A stretch of DNA of 35,521 nt from an uncultured Akkermansia sp. (lineage in GTDB: Bacteria > Verrucomicrobiota > Verrucomicrobiia > Verrucomicrobiales > Akkermansiaceae), in assembly GCA_947624205.1 (NCBI GenBank), contig CANQJI010000021.1:1-35521 (forward strand), written 5' to 3'. The position numbers and the translations under genes are program-made. Below are positions 8,810 to 19,007 of the stretch, in pieces. Numbering within the stretch: position 1 is the stretch's first letter; every line of letters begins with the position of its first letter. The notes beneath the pieces were generated by a model. The model made no database searches and was not told the DNA's origin. It was given only the letters and a program-made list of their open reading frames with translations.

Positions 8810-8881
8810 GGTAAGTGCGGATGGACAAAGGCGCAGCCTTTGCCCGCAGGGCGAACCGCCGATGGGGCGGCGGTGAGTCAA
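8810..8881 (+). repeat. 72-nt structured module, copy 3
   Basis: This is the same as copy 2 except that the third stem is extended by an A-T pair: ACCGCCG (8855-8861), loop ATGGGG, CGGCGGT (8868-8874). The TTTGGAGAATTC boundary follows directly. Confidence 0.85.
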
Positions 8882-9024
8882 TTTGGAGAATTCGGCGGGT
8901 ACGGCGCGAATTTGGCGCTTGGCGCCGCCTATGTATGATGTGAATGCGTTTGGCCTGAATAAAAAACTTGCGTTTTGTAAAGGAGTGTGCTAAGAGAATA
9001 GTGAATCCTCAGGAACGATACGTC

Positions 9025-9894
9025 ATGAAAAAGAACATATTTCTCCAGGCGGCAATGTCCTTAGCTGTATGCCTTTCAACTTCTGCGTTTGCCGATGATG
9101 CGGAGCCTCAGAAGGTCGTATATCGCGCTGCAGCAAGTGGCGAGACGCAACTTCAACAGATGCTATCTGCGGGAACATCGGTGGATATCACCGATAACGA
9201 CGGCGAAACGGCACTCATGGAAGCGGCGGACAAGGGAAACCTGGCGGCTGTGCAGCTGCTGCTTCAGAAAGGAGCCCAGGTCAATCGTCGGGACGAGGAC
9301 GGCAAGACGGCGCTCATGATGGCTGCAGACGAAGGACACACTGCCGTGGTAAGGGCGCTTCTGGCGGCCGGTGCCGACGTTGCTCTCAAGGATAAAGATG
9401 GGGAGACAGCGCTCATGAAGGCGGAGGAAGAGAATCATGCCGATACTGCGGCTGTGCTTCGCGCTGCTGCGGGAGCCGCTCCTAAGTCAACACAGGGGGC
9501 CCTTACGGGGAGGGCGGGGCAGAAGGCTGTTTTGCGTGCTGCGTACGCCGGAGAAGCCCAGCTGCGCGCATTTCTTGCCGGCGGTACTTCGGTGGATGCG
9601 GCACCGGCGGATGGCGAAACGGCGCTCATGGAAGCGGCGGACAAGGGGAATCTGGCGGCTGTGCAGCTGTTGCTCAAGTGCGGCGCGCAAGCGAATGCGA
9701 AGGATGATGAGGGCAAGACGGCGCTCATGGAAGCCGCCAGTGATGGCTACACAGAAATTGTGAAGGCGCTTCTTGCAGCGGGGGCTGACCCAAATGCTCG
9801 TGATGAGGATGGGGAAACAGCGCTCATGAAGGCGGAGGAAGATCATCACGCCGATACTGCAGCTGCGCTCCGCGCTGCCGGCGCTAAGCGATGA
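9025..9894 (+). CDS. Secreted ankyrin-repeat protein with internal duplication
   Basis: The start ATG at 9025 is chosen because AGGA lies 10 nt upstream and it gives a clean signal peptide of 23 residues ending STSAFA. The rest of the 289 residues is ankyrin repeats, which usually bind other proteins. The protein is two copies of one block, about residues 35-150 and 168-287. Each runs ETALMEAADKGNLAAVQLLL, GKTALM, LLAAGAD, GETALMKAEE and HADTAA. The joint is a short Ala/Gly/Thr linker (APKSTQGALTG). The DNA of the halves is still close, so the duplication is fairly recent. It stands alone between repeats and the convergent aroD, 8 bp away. No catalytic domain is visible and the target is unknown. 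Confidence 0.88.
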   Translation: MKKNIFLQAAMSLAVCLSTSAFADDAEPQKVVYRAAASGETQLQQMLSAGTSVDITDNDGETALMEAADKGNLAAVQLLLQKGAQVNRRDEDGKTALMMAADEGHTAVVRALLAAGADVALKDKDGETALMKAEEENHADTAAVLRAAAGAAPKSTQGALTGRAGQKAVLRAAYAGEAQLRAFLAGGTSVDAAPADGETALMEAADKGNLAAVQLLLKCGAQANAKDDEGKTALMEAASDGYTEIVKALLAAGADPNARDEDGETALMKAEEDHHADTAAALRAAGAKR

Positions 9895-9902
9895 TCTTCT
9901 TA

Positions 9903-10610
9903 TCAGCGATTTAGCAGACAACGGCACTCGGCCACACTCAGCTGTCCGGGGGCCGTCGCGTGCTGCCCCAGGTAACCGTACATGAGGCAACTGCCATGGC
10001 GTGCGTAGATGGAGCGACTTTCTTTTGCGAATGCTCCCATGCCCATCAGGGCGACCGGGAGCGCGTGCTTTGTCTCGGTAAGCCATGAAAGCCCCATGTT
10101 GACTTCGGCTTCGTCGTGTGGGGTGAAGGCGATTTTCAGCACATTCATACCTTCCGCGCACGCGGTTTTTTCCAGTGCATCGAGCTGGGTTTTCTCCGGT
10201 GTCTTCCCCCAGAAGTGTGCCGAAGCGATGCAGGCAACCCCACGAGCATGCGCTTCTGAGAGGAGATCTCGCGCCGAAGCCAAACGGGCAATTTCCCAGT
10301 CAATTGCCGTGGCAAGAGGGAGGAGTCGGCGTACACTTTGCACGCGTGCCTCCTCGGAGATTGCTTTGCAGTAACCGCCCTCGGATGCATGCCGAAAGGT
10401 AAGGAGCAACGGCAGAGGACAAGCTGTATGCAGGGAGAAATCGCGCATGGCCTCATCCGGCGCATCAAGGCGCAGCTCCACGAGATCACACTCTCCTCCG
10501 CGCAGCTGCTTCCATTCCTTCGCCCGACTCACCACTCCCACAATGCGCGGCCACGGGCGGCGCAACGGCGTCGGGAGAGTTTCATCACGCTTGGTTAATT
10601 CCTGATTCAT
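9903..10610 (-). CDS. aroD: 3-dehydroquinate dehydratase, type I
   Basis: This enzyme makes 3-dehydroshikimate from 3-dehydroquinate in the shikimate pathway through a Schiff base. The 235-residue chain carries the type I marks: DLVELRLD (residues 42-49), LLTFR (69-73), the catalytic His132 in ASAHFWGKTP, the Schiff-base Lys159 in VLKIAFTP, and the substrate-binding SR (198-199) and TAPGQ (219-223). Length is normal for a single-domain type I enzyme. It lies 133 bp downstream of thiC on the same strand and converges on the ankyrin gene. aroC is encoded about 9 kb away, so the pathway is dispersed. Confidence 0.93.
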   Translation of the reverse strand: MNQELTKRDETLPTPLRRPWPRIVGVVSRAKEWKQLRGGECDLVELRLDAPDEAMRDFSLHTACPLPLLLTFRHASEGGYCKAISEEARVQSVRRLLPLATAIDWEIARLASARDLLSEAHARGVACIASAHFWGKTPEKTQLDALEKTACAEGMNVLKIAFTPHDEAEVNMGLSWLTETKHALPVALMGMGAFAKESRSIYARHGSCLMYGYLGQHATAPGQLSVAECRCLLNR

Positions 10611-10743
10611 AGGCGTTTACGTTTTATTCAAAATGCGGCAAATCTAACCGGATCACACTCACTTTCGGGACGGGGCGGAAGCACGGGAAACTTTTGTGAA
10701 GATATTTTTTGCCGGGAGAAATGGGAGGATGGGGAAAGGAGGA

Positions 10744-12603
<1,860 letters not shown>

Positions 12604-12650
12604 CTACTCCCAAAGCTCGTGAAAGAAAAGACATTTCACCGCGAAAGCGG

Positions 12651-12678
12651 GGCAAACGCATTAGGAAATGCGTTTGCC
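12651..12678. repeat. 28-nt palindrome, copy 1
   Basis: GGCAAACGCATT and AATGCGTTTGCC form a perfect 12-bp stem around loop AGGA. The same 28 bases recur at 18847-18874, again followed by TATGTACGA. Half copies lie at about 19008-19024 and 24893-24909. Confidence 0.9.
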
Positions 12679-12932
12679 TATGTACGAGGTACGATTTGGA
12701 GAATTCCCGCGCGGAGCGCGCGAGTTTGGCGAAGCCGGATCGGGGGGCGGGATTGTGAAGACGGGCGTTGGGTGTGGTTAGAAAGCGGCGGTGGCGGCTG
12801 ACGCCGCTTATGTACGATGTGCGATGTACAACACGCACGACGACCCCAAGCAGCTGCTCATTTACGATGTATGATGTACGACGTACGATTTAGATTATAG
12901 CGCGCCGGAGGCGCGGGAAAACAGCCGGCGGC

Positions 12933-13004
12933 GGTAAGTGCGGATGGACAAAGGCGCAGCCTTTGCCCGCAGGGCGAGCCGCCGATGGGGCGGCGGTGAG
13001 TCAA
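12933..13004 (+). repeat. 72-nt structured module, copy 4
   Basis: This is essentially identical to copy 2, including the stems CAAAGGC/GCCTTTG and CCGCCG/CGGCGG. Confidence 0.85.
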
Positions 13005-13044
13005 CACGCACGACGGCCCCGATGAGGGCGCACGCGCAGCGGGC

Positions 13045-13117
13045 GGTAAGTGCGGATGGACAACGCGCATGCGTTGCCCCGCAGGGGCGAACCGCCGATG
13101 GGGCGGCGGTGAGTCAA
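13045..13117 (+). repeat. 73-nt structured module, copy 5 (rearranged stems)
   Basis: The first hairpin is CAACGC/GCGTTG with loop GCAT (13061-13076) instead of CAAAGGC/GCCTTTG. The second grows from CCC/GGG to CCCC/GGGG around the same GCA loop. Both arms change together, so pairing is kept. The third hairpin is as in copy 3. Confidence 0.85.
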
Positions 13118-13204
13118 TTTGGAGAATTCGGCGGCTGCGGCGCGAATTTGGCGCTTGGCGGCGCCTATGTACGAGATGTGAATGCGTTGGTCTGACCCGG
13201 GAGC

Positions 13205-16200
13205 TTACGGAGCATCCTGGGAATCCTTGTCGGCCGGGATGACATCCAGTTCGGAGATGGAGGCGAAGTCTCCGCCGTTGTGCGAGTTGAGCATGACAAG
13301 TCGAACGTATCGAGCCGTGCAGGGCGTCAGGAAGAGAGCCTGCTGGGGATCCTGATGATTGGCAAAGGAACCGCGTGCAACGGGCTCACCCCAGTTTACG
13401 CCATCTGTACTCACGTAAAGTTCATAGTCCTTAACGCGGGCTTCCTGCACCGGGGAGGCCTGGTAGGTGATCCCCTTGAGACGCAGATCAGCGCCCAGGT
13501 CGAGTCGCAACTCGTGCGGATAACTTGCAACAGTCACGCCTTTCATGGAGTGCCAGAAAGTATCCTTATTGCCGTCCAGTACGTTACGGGCCTGCCCAAT
13601 GCTTGGGAGTTCCGAACTCACGTAGTTGACCGAGAAGTAGGCATACGGCGGATACTCACCGAGCGTGCGCGTGATGATGGGAGTGAATTCTGCCAATGCG
13701 GCGTACGGCTCTCCTTGAACCATAGGCTCCAGACAGACGATTTTCACGAACCGTGTCGGGGTTAGATCCGGAAGCATGACGCTCTGCGCCTGGTCACTGT
13801 TCTCCATCTCCAGAGTGCAGGAAGGCTGCTCGGGCCAATTTTGCCCATCTCTGGAGAGGTAGAAGGCGATTTTGCGCACGCGGGAGGAAGTGCGAGCCTG
13901 GCGGGGCGTTATGGTCATGCCGCGTATTTCTGACTCCACGCCCAGGTCCACCACGAGCTCGTGCGGATACTGAGCCACCGGGTTGTGCCAATGGCTGTGC
14001 CAGTATGTATCACTTCGTCCGTCAATGATGTTCCATGGTGATTCCGAAAGGCCTGATGAGGAAGAGCAGCGAACAATACGCATCAGGTTGCCCGGGCGCC
14101 AGTTATCCATATGTTGCTGGATGATGGCGCTATTGATGCATCCCTGCATGGAGGCATAGGCGAGCAAAGTTCCCTCTTCACGCTGCAAGAAGGGTTTCGT
14201 GTAGATTACATTTGTGCCGTCCGCCAGGGACATATGGATTGTTGCTCCTCGTGTGTCGCAGCGTGCATTTACGAAACCCTGATTGTCACGGGAAATAGTG
14301 ACAGCGCCTGCCAGCGGCAAGGAGCGGCGTCCTACTGCCTGAACGTCATTTCCCGGAAGAATCGGACGCAGGGAGAAGGAGAAAGAGGTGGCTTCTGCCA
14401 ATGGAATATCGCGGTCAATCGGACGTGGTCCGCAGGAGGCGCCACCGAGTCCGAGTGTCAGTGCATCTATGCTGAGCACCGTTGCCCCGGCGGGTTTGAG
14501 TTCCTCCGGGTGGGTGGCTTCAAAAAGCGCTTGCGCAGTGTAGGGCAGGGCGGAGAAATTCAGAGTTTTGCCTTCGGCGGCAGCTACCAGAAGACCTACC
14601 CCGTGCTCATCTGTGAGTGCCACCCATCGGGTATCCATGCGGTTTCCCATCTCCATAGGCAGCGGGTAGTTTTCCACCATATCGCGCACATTTCGGGAAT
14701 AGACGCCGACGGGAGCGCCGCTCTTGCGATCCGGGTAATTTTCACCGGGACCGCGTCCATACCACAACACGCGGTTGTAGCGTTCCGGCAGATTCAGAGT
14801 GAAGCCCAGCCGCGGCAGCACGATCTTGCCCATCTTCGGAAGGATACCGGTTTGAACGTTTACACAACCATCCGGCAGTATCGTGTAAACCATTTGCGTG
14901 GTGAAAGAGGCATCGCGTTCGGTGATGGGACCGTTGTCCACCGGTTTGAAGTTGCCGCTATTGAACTGAGCGCTATCCAGAGTTTCCTTGCGCACACCCC
15001 GACTGACTACATCGCAGGAGATACGTACCACGCCATCCGAAATACGCTCGACAAGCATAGGAGTGGCAGTGTGGACCATATTACGGAAGCCGTTTTGCAG
15101 CCATTGGTTCATTGCCCACTGGTCATTGGCCAGCGGGGCACGGAAGGCATTGAGGAGCAGAGTGGCTTTATCGCCTATGAGCTCGTGACCGTTCACGATG
15201 TATTTTTTGATGCCGCCCGTCACCTTATCAATGCAAAGCGAAAAATTCTGCCCGAGGACCACGATCTGGCTATTCTGGTTGCGTACCTCAATTTTTTTTC
15301 CTTCCTCCAGCGGGGAAATTTTGGCTGATGGAGAGTAGTTGGATATTTCTTCCGGCAATTCCAATTGTTCGGTAGCCACGCGGTAACCGGCGGGGGCCCA
15401 TGGTGTATCCGCACGCAAATGCAAGCTGACAGTGAGGAAGTAGCGACGATCCGGCTTCATTTCTCCCTTGGGAATGTTTTGCTCCGGGAGTTGCCACTCG
15501 GTGCTTTCCAGTGGACCCGCTTCGGCGGAAAAGTTTCCCTGAGCGAGGACTTTATCGCCTTCCTCAGTGATCTGCCAGCGTCCTTCCAACTCGCTGAGTT
15601 TGGTGAAGAGATGCTTATTGCGCAACAGGATGCGGATTCCCTTGCTTTCGCCATCAATACCTGCCAGGGTGATGCCTACATTCTGCTGCACTTTGCGTAT
15701 CTCGTCGTAGATAGGCGTTGGAGTGCGATCGCTGTAAATAACTCCCTTCATGCAGAAGATACCGTCATTAGGCGCCTCATTGCGATCGCCGCCGTAGCTT
15801 TGGCGTACGATCCTGGTTCCGTCCGGGAGGGTGACCTCCTGGTCATAGCTTTGGTGAATCCATTCCCAAATTGCGCCGCCGATGATTGAATCACTTGACT
15901 CGAAAGCATCCCAATAATCCTGCAGGTTGCCCATGGCATTGCACAAAATATGCGCATACTCTGAGATATACCAAGGTTTGTTGAGCTTACGCTGCGCCAC
16001 ATCACGCGCCCAGTTGACGCTTGGGTACTGGTTGGAATTCAGATCGGCCAATTCATTGTTACGTTCGTATTGAGTGGGACGCGAGGTATCGCGAGATTTA
16101 ATCCAATCTCTCACGGCAGCGAAGTTGGCGCCGGGACCTGCTTCATTGCCGTAGGACCAGATTACGACACAGGGATTATTCTTACTCTGCTCCACCATGT

Positions 16201-17656
16201 TCTTATTGCGCCAGACGTGCTGATCCTTCCAATCAGGAACATGAGAGAGGGAGTCCTTACCGTAATAGTAGCCGTGAGATTCGATATTTGCCTCGTCGCA
16301 AACGTAGATGCCCAATTCGTCGCACATCTCGTAGAAGAAAGCCGGTTGTGGATAGTGAGAGTTACGCACATGGTTGATGTTTCCTCGTTTCATCAGAAGC
16401 AACTCCTGGCGGCATTCCTCACGGGTCACAGTGTGTCCGTTGGCATGCTGACTTTCATGGCGGTTCACTCCTTTGAGTTTCACCGGCATACCATTGATGA
16501 GGAAACGACCATCCTCAAGCTTCACCTCACGGAAGCCGATTTTCCTGGAAATGGTTTCTGTGACACGTCCATTTGCATCTCTCAGGTAAATGAGCAGTCG
16601 ATAGAGATTCGGTTTTTCAGCACTCCAGAGGGCAGGGGATTGCACCTGAGCTACCATTTCTTTTGTGCTGCTTTTGCCCGACTCCACGCGTCCTCGAGCC
16701 GTGGTAAGTTCTGCTATTCTTTTGCCATCTTCTCCCAGCAGTTCTGCTTGTAATTCGAAGGGTTGTTCGGTATTGGTGCGATTATTTACTTCCACCTCCA
16801 CGCGCAGCTTGCAATCCGCGTAATTGGTATGCCCCGTGTCGTCCTTACTGAAATCGGTATGTACGAAAAAATCGCGCACGCGCACCTGCGGGGTGGCGTA
16901 AAGCCAGACATCGCGGAAGATGCCTGAAAGACGCCACATGTCCTGACACTCCAGATAACTGCCATCACTGTAGCGGTAAACTTCCACGGCGATGGTATTG
17001 CTTCCCTTGTGCAGGTAAGGAGTGATGTCAAATTCAGCCGCAGTGCGACTATCCTTGGAGAAGCCAACCTTCTGTCCGTTCACGAAGAGGTAAAAGAAGG
17101 AATCTACTCCGTCGAAACGAATGAAGATTCGCATTCCCTCCCACTGATCCGGCACAATGATCTCCCTGCGGTAGGATCCCACGGCGTTTGGCTCGGTCTT
17201 CGGCGTTGTAAAAGTTTTCTCGACCCAGTTGCGGGGAGGGGTCATCACGCGGGGCCAATCTCGCACCATTGTGTAACTTTGGTTGCTGTATATCGGTGTT
17301 CCGTAGCCTCTCATCTGCCAATTGCTCGGCACGTCGATCTCCTGCCAGCTGCTGACGTCAAACTCCGGCTTAAAAAAATCAACCGGACGATCTTTAGGTT
17401 TCGGAGACCAGTGAAATTTCCAATTTCCATCAAGGCAGATAACTCGAGAATTCGGATTTCCGTTGCTATCGCTCTCCAGGGCTTCATCGCGTCCGGCAAA
17501 AGGCATGAAGAAAGCTCTCGATGCCTCCCGTCCCTCGAGGAGATGCTGCGGATTTTCCCAGTCCGGATTAGCGGGATAGGGGGAATTGTCCTGAGCTGGT
17601 GCCGTGAGTGCTGTCATAAGCGGCAGAATGCAAAAAAAGGTTTTCCAAGATTCCAT
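13205..17656 (-). CDS. Secreted GH2 beta-galactosidase with two discoidin-like modules
   Basis: The enzyme probably releases terminal galactose from glycans outside the cytoplasm. A signal peptide ends near TAPAQ. The body is a full LacZ-type GH2: sugar-binding jelly roll (YRREIIVPDQW, RFDGVDSFFYLFVNGQKVG), Mg-site segment DEANIESHG at about residues 454-461, acid/base Glu505 in WSYGNEAG, nucleophile Glu566 in SEYAH, then the C-terminal beta-gal small-chain domain (WYGRGPGENYPDRK). Two F5/8 type C (CBM32-like) modules end the protein (about 1200-1340 and 1350-1480), each with a DG...WHS core and a DLG strand. Total is 1483 residues against about 1020 for LacZ. An in-frame TTG at 17668 lies 10 nt after GAGGAGG and is an alternative start. 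The substrate could be mucin or another galactoside; sequence does not decide. Confidence 0.92.
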   Translation of the reverse strand: MESWKTFFCILPLMTALTAPAQDNSPYPANPDWENPQHLLEGREASRAFFMPFAGRDEALESDSNGNPNSRVICLDGNWKFHWSPKPKDRPVDFFKPEFDVSSWQEIDVPSNWQMRGYGTPIYSNQSYTMVRDWPRVMTPPRNWVEKTFTTPKTEPNAVGSYRREIIVPDQWEGMRIFIRFDGVDSFFYLFVNGQKVGFSKDSRTAAEFDITPYLHKGSNTIAVEVYRYSDGSYLECQDMWRLSGIFRDVWLYATPQVRVRDFFVHTDFSKDDTGHTNYADCKLRVEVEVNNRTNTEQPFELQAELLGEDGKRIAELTTARGRVESGKSSTKEMVAQVQSPALWSAEKPNLYRLLIYLRDANGRVTETISRKIGFREVKLEDGRFLINGMPVKLKGVNRHESQHANGHTVTREECRQELLLMKRGNINHVRNSHYPQPAFFYEMCDELGIYVCDEANIESHGYYYGKDSLSHVPDWKDQHVWRNKNMVEQSKNNPCVVIWSYGNEAGPGANFAAVRDWIKSRDTSRPTQYERNNELADLNSNQYPSVNWARDVAQRKLNKPWYISEYAHILCNAMGNLQDYWDAFESSDSIIGGAIWEWIHQSYDQEVTLPDGTRIVRQSYGGDRNEAPNDGIFCMKGVIYSDRTPTPIYDEIRKVQQNVGITLAGIDGESKGIRILLRNKHLFTKLSELEGRWQITEEGDKVLAQGNFSAEAGPLESTEWQLPEQNIPKGEMKPDRRYFLTVSLHLRADTPWAPAGYRVATEQLELPEEISNYSPSAKISPLEEGKKIEVRNQNSQIVVLGQNFSLCIDKVTGGIKKYIVNGHELIGDKATLLLNAFRAPLANDQWAMNQWLQNGFRNMVHTATPMLVERISDGVVRISCDVVSRGVRKETLDSAQFNSGNFKPVDNGPITERDASFTTQMVYTILPDGCVNVQTGILPKMGKIVLPRLGFTLNLPERYNRVLWYGRGPGENYPDRKSGAPVGVYSRNVRDMVENYPLPMEMGNRMDTRWVALTDEHGVGLLVAAAEGKTLNFSALPYTAQALFEATHPEELKPAGATVLSIDALTLGLGGASCGPRPIDRDIPLAEATSFSFSLRPILPGNDVQAVGRRSLPLAGAVTISRDNQGFVNARCDTRGATIHMSLADGTNVIYTKPFLQREEGTLLAYASMQGCINSAIIQQHMDNWRPGNLMRIVRCSSSSGLSESPWNIIDGRSDTYWHSHWHNPVAQYPHELVVDLGVESEIRGMTITPRQARTSSRVRKIAFYLSRDGQNWPEQPSCTLEMENSDQAQSVMLPDLTPTRFVKIVCLEPMVQGEPYAALAEFTPIITRTLGEYPPYAYFSVNYVSSELPSIGQARNVLDGNKDTFWHSMKGVTVASYPHELRLDLGADLRLKGITYQASPVQEARVKDYELYVSTDGVNWGEPVARGSFANHQDPQQALFLTPCTARYVRLVMLNSHNGGDFASISELDVIPADKDSQDAP

Positions 17657-17668
17657 AGTACCGAACAA

Positions 17669-18229
17669 TTATACGTTGCCTCCTCAGTTTTTCTTTCTTT
17701 CTCTTCGTCTTTTTGCTCTCATCCCATGAAAAATCGGCATCTGAAACAAACGTGACAGGATCAGGAGCGTACCGTGCCGCGGGGAAAATCGGTTTTCAGG
17801 CAGAGAAAAAACAGCTGCAGGAAGAGCGTCGAGGCAGTGCGCCGGAACTACCTTGCGGATCTGCGTGGGACAACATAGACCATCCATTCCGACCCGTCAC
17901 ACGGAATTTGAAGGTCGACGGAAAAACGACACCTCTCCTCCATTCGCTCTACGCCAAGAGAAAGGCGTCCGACAGGCGAACGGAGGAGAGGAGGGAAAAA
18001 GGGGACGCGTAGAAGATCTCACGTTTCTGGGGCTTTGACCGAACAAAAACTCCACAAACCACCTCTGGTGAAAAGCCTTACGAGCAAATCATCAACGCAT
18101 GACAACCGCCATTCACACCGATCCTGGCAGAATGAGGAGGCCGACAAATCCCCCACAGGAGCGCCACAATGCCCACGAGAACACTGCGGTGCAGCGCTTA
18201 CTGGGCGAGAAAAGCGAATTTCCTCCCCG
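17669..18229. other. Intergenic region between galactosidase and HTH genes
   Basis: Apart from the hairpin at 17932-17991, I see nothing coding here. TATAAT reads on the minus strand at 17668-17673 just before the galactosidase start, but no matching -35 box is visible. Short frames on the plus strand lack start signals and family motifs. Confidence 0.6.
17932..17991 (-). terminator. Long hairpin, likely terminator on the minus strand
   Basis: CCTCTCCTCC (17932-17941) pairs with GGAGGAGAGG (17982-17991). After one mismatch TTCGC pairs with GCGAA, and inside is a further ACGCC/GGCGT hairpin. Read on the minus strand, the stem is followed by TGTCGTTTTTC. It would end transcription from the HTH gene before the galactosidase gene. 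Confidence 0.55.
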
Positions 18230-18589
18230 TCAGGCTTCCGTTGAGGGAGTCTCCTCGGCTACGGGGCGTGCCTTGGGAGCGTCTTCAAGCAGAAGACGAC
18301 GAATCAGTCGCTCCATAGCCACGGGTGTGGGACGCACATTCCAACGCTCAGCAATGCGACGCGCCTCCCTACCACTCAGACGAACGGCGAAAGCAGAGAT
18401 GGTGTTGTAGTCCGGGTGAGATTCGTTGCGGAGCATGTCTTCGATGATCGCCTGCTTGCGCACGGGGATCGGACGACGACCACACAGCCACTGTGCAACT
18501 GTTCCTTTGCAGACTCCAACTCGCTCGGCCAAAGCTGTGCGGGGGATACGGTGCTGCTTGAGAGTACGGGATATTTCTTTGTAGTCCAT
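18230..18589 (-). CDS. Small HTH (Cro/CI-like) regulator
   Basis: The 119-residue protein begins with a helix-turn-helix of the Cro/CI kind: LKQHRIPRTALAERVGVCKG, then TVAQWLCGRRPIP as the recognition part (residues about 9-42). The rest is helical with an Arg-rich stretch (SGREARRIAERW) and a short charged tail. It likely binds DNA as a dimer. Its own promoter at 18602-18630 has an imperfect palindrome between the boxes, which suggests self-control. The nearest downstream gene is the galactosidase, but a terminator-like hairpin separates them, so a regulatory link is only possible. Such small regulators are also common in prophage remnants. Confidence 0.75.
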   Translation of the reverse strand: MDYKEISRTLKQHRIPRTALAERVGVCKGTVAQWLCGRRPIPVRKQAIIEDMLRNESHPDYNTISAFAVRLSGREARRIAERWNVRPTPVAMERLIRRLLLEDAPKARPVAEETPSTEA

Positions 18590-18601
18590 AAATGCGTGCT
18601 T

Positions 18602-18630
18602 ATTATGAGTCAGTACAGTGACATAGTCAA
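18602..18630 (-). promoter_or_regulatory. Sigma-70-type promoter of the HTH gene
   Basis: On the minus strand TTGACT (18630-18625) is followed after exactly 17 nt by CATAAT (18607-18602). Transcription would begin only about 6 nt before the ATG at 18589, so the message would be nearly leaderless. No Shine-Dalgarno site is present. Confidence 0.7.
18609..18622. promoter_or_regulatory. Possible operator between the promoter boxes
   Basis: GTCAGTACAGTGAC is an imperfect palindrome with GTCA/TGAC ends. It lies entirely in the 17-nt spacer of the HTH promoter, where a bound repressor would block RNA polymerase. Autoregulation is inferred from position only. Confidence 0.4.
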
Positions 18631-18846
18631 GCCATAAATGAAAAATGGAAGCGTTTCAATATGAAAAAAAGAAGAAAGAAGGGCGTAAAAAATATCAATT
18701 TGAATGCCAAAATACTTGGTAGCAAGCGGTTTGCCGCCATATTACGTCAAACAAAATTTTTTTATCGTCCCCCGGAAAAATCTCTTTCGAGCTTGGAGGA
18801 CAAAGTCATGCGATGCGGCGATATCGAAGAAAGGGGAGAAGACCAA
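18631..18846. other. AT-rich intergenic region, no gene seen
   Basis: A frame from the ATG at 18661 is Lys/Arg-rich at the start and runs on into the repeat at 18847. It has no ribosome site and no recognisable domain, so I do not call it. The region has lower GC than its surroundings. Confidence 0.5.
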
Positions 18847-18874
18847 GGCAAACGCATTAGGAAATGCGTTTGCC
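18847..18874. repeat. 28-nt palindrome, copy 2
   Basis: This is identical in all 28 bases to 12651-12678: GGCAAACGCATT, loop AGGA, AATGCGTTTGCC. Confidence 0.9.
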
Positions 18875-18925
18875 TATGTACGATGTTTCGATGTACGATT
18901 TGGGAATGCGCGCGCCGTGCGGCAC
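18847..18925. repeat. Dispersed repeat, short copy D
   Basis: The 28-nt palindrome (18847-18874) is followed by TATGTACGATG, a slightly broken heptamer, CGATGTACGATTTGGGAA and a GC hairpin (CGCGCC, loop GTGC, GGCACG with one mismatch). It is the minimal complete unit of the repeat: hairpin, heptamers, TTTGGGA, hairpin. Confidence 0.85.
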
Positions 18926-19007
18926 GGGGCACTTGTTGTCGTGATCTTTGATGCGTATCAACGATAGTATCAGTCACCAAAGCATTTTCTCCGTTGATTG
19001 ACTTTTC

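Larger units (their letters stand above)
8565..8945. repeat. Dispersed repeat mosaic, copy B
   Basis: The copy begins with TACGATTTACGA-type heptamers right after the operon terminator. It then has a 9-bp hairpin (AGCAGCTGC, loop GAG, GCAGCTGCT at about 8607-8627), more heptamers, TTTGG and the hairpin CGCGCC/GGCGCG. Two 72-nt modules follow, separated by the 40-nt linker at 8770-8809. The 3' end has TTTGGAGAATTC and a GGCGC/GCGCC hairpin, then TATGTATGATG. The part from about 8594 is nearly identical to 12837-13192. No gene is visible in it. Confidence 0.88.
12651..13195. repeat. Dispersed repeat mosaic, copy C
   Basis: This fills most of the 610-nt gap between thiC and the galactosidase gene. 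It starts with the 28-nt palindrome (12651-12678) followed at once by TATGTACGAGGTACGATTTGG, GAATTC and a CGCGCG/CGCGCG hairpin. Then come GGGATTGTGAAGACGGGCGT (shared with copy A), a hairpin GCGGC/GCCGC with loop TGAC followed by TTATGTACGATG, and from about 12837 a block almost identical to copy B with two 72-nt modules. The B-block hairpin AGCAGCTGC/GCAGCTGCT is collapsed here to AGCAGCTGCT. No gene is seen. Confidence 0.88.

Noticed and set aside
8565..8945. Possible CRISPR array because of short spaced repeats
   Set aside because: Repeats are 7-mers in tandem plus hairpin modules, with no unique spacers of constant length and no cas genes.
14111..15328. 405-codon plus-strand frame
   Set aside because: It is antisense to the galactosidase gene, whose protein has a clear family match across the same bases.
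18661..18951. Lys/Arg-rich 96-codon frame
   Set aside because: No ribosome site, and its 3' third is the dispersed repeat.
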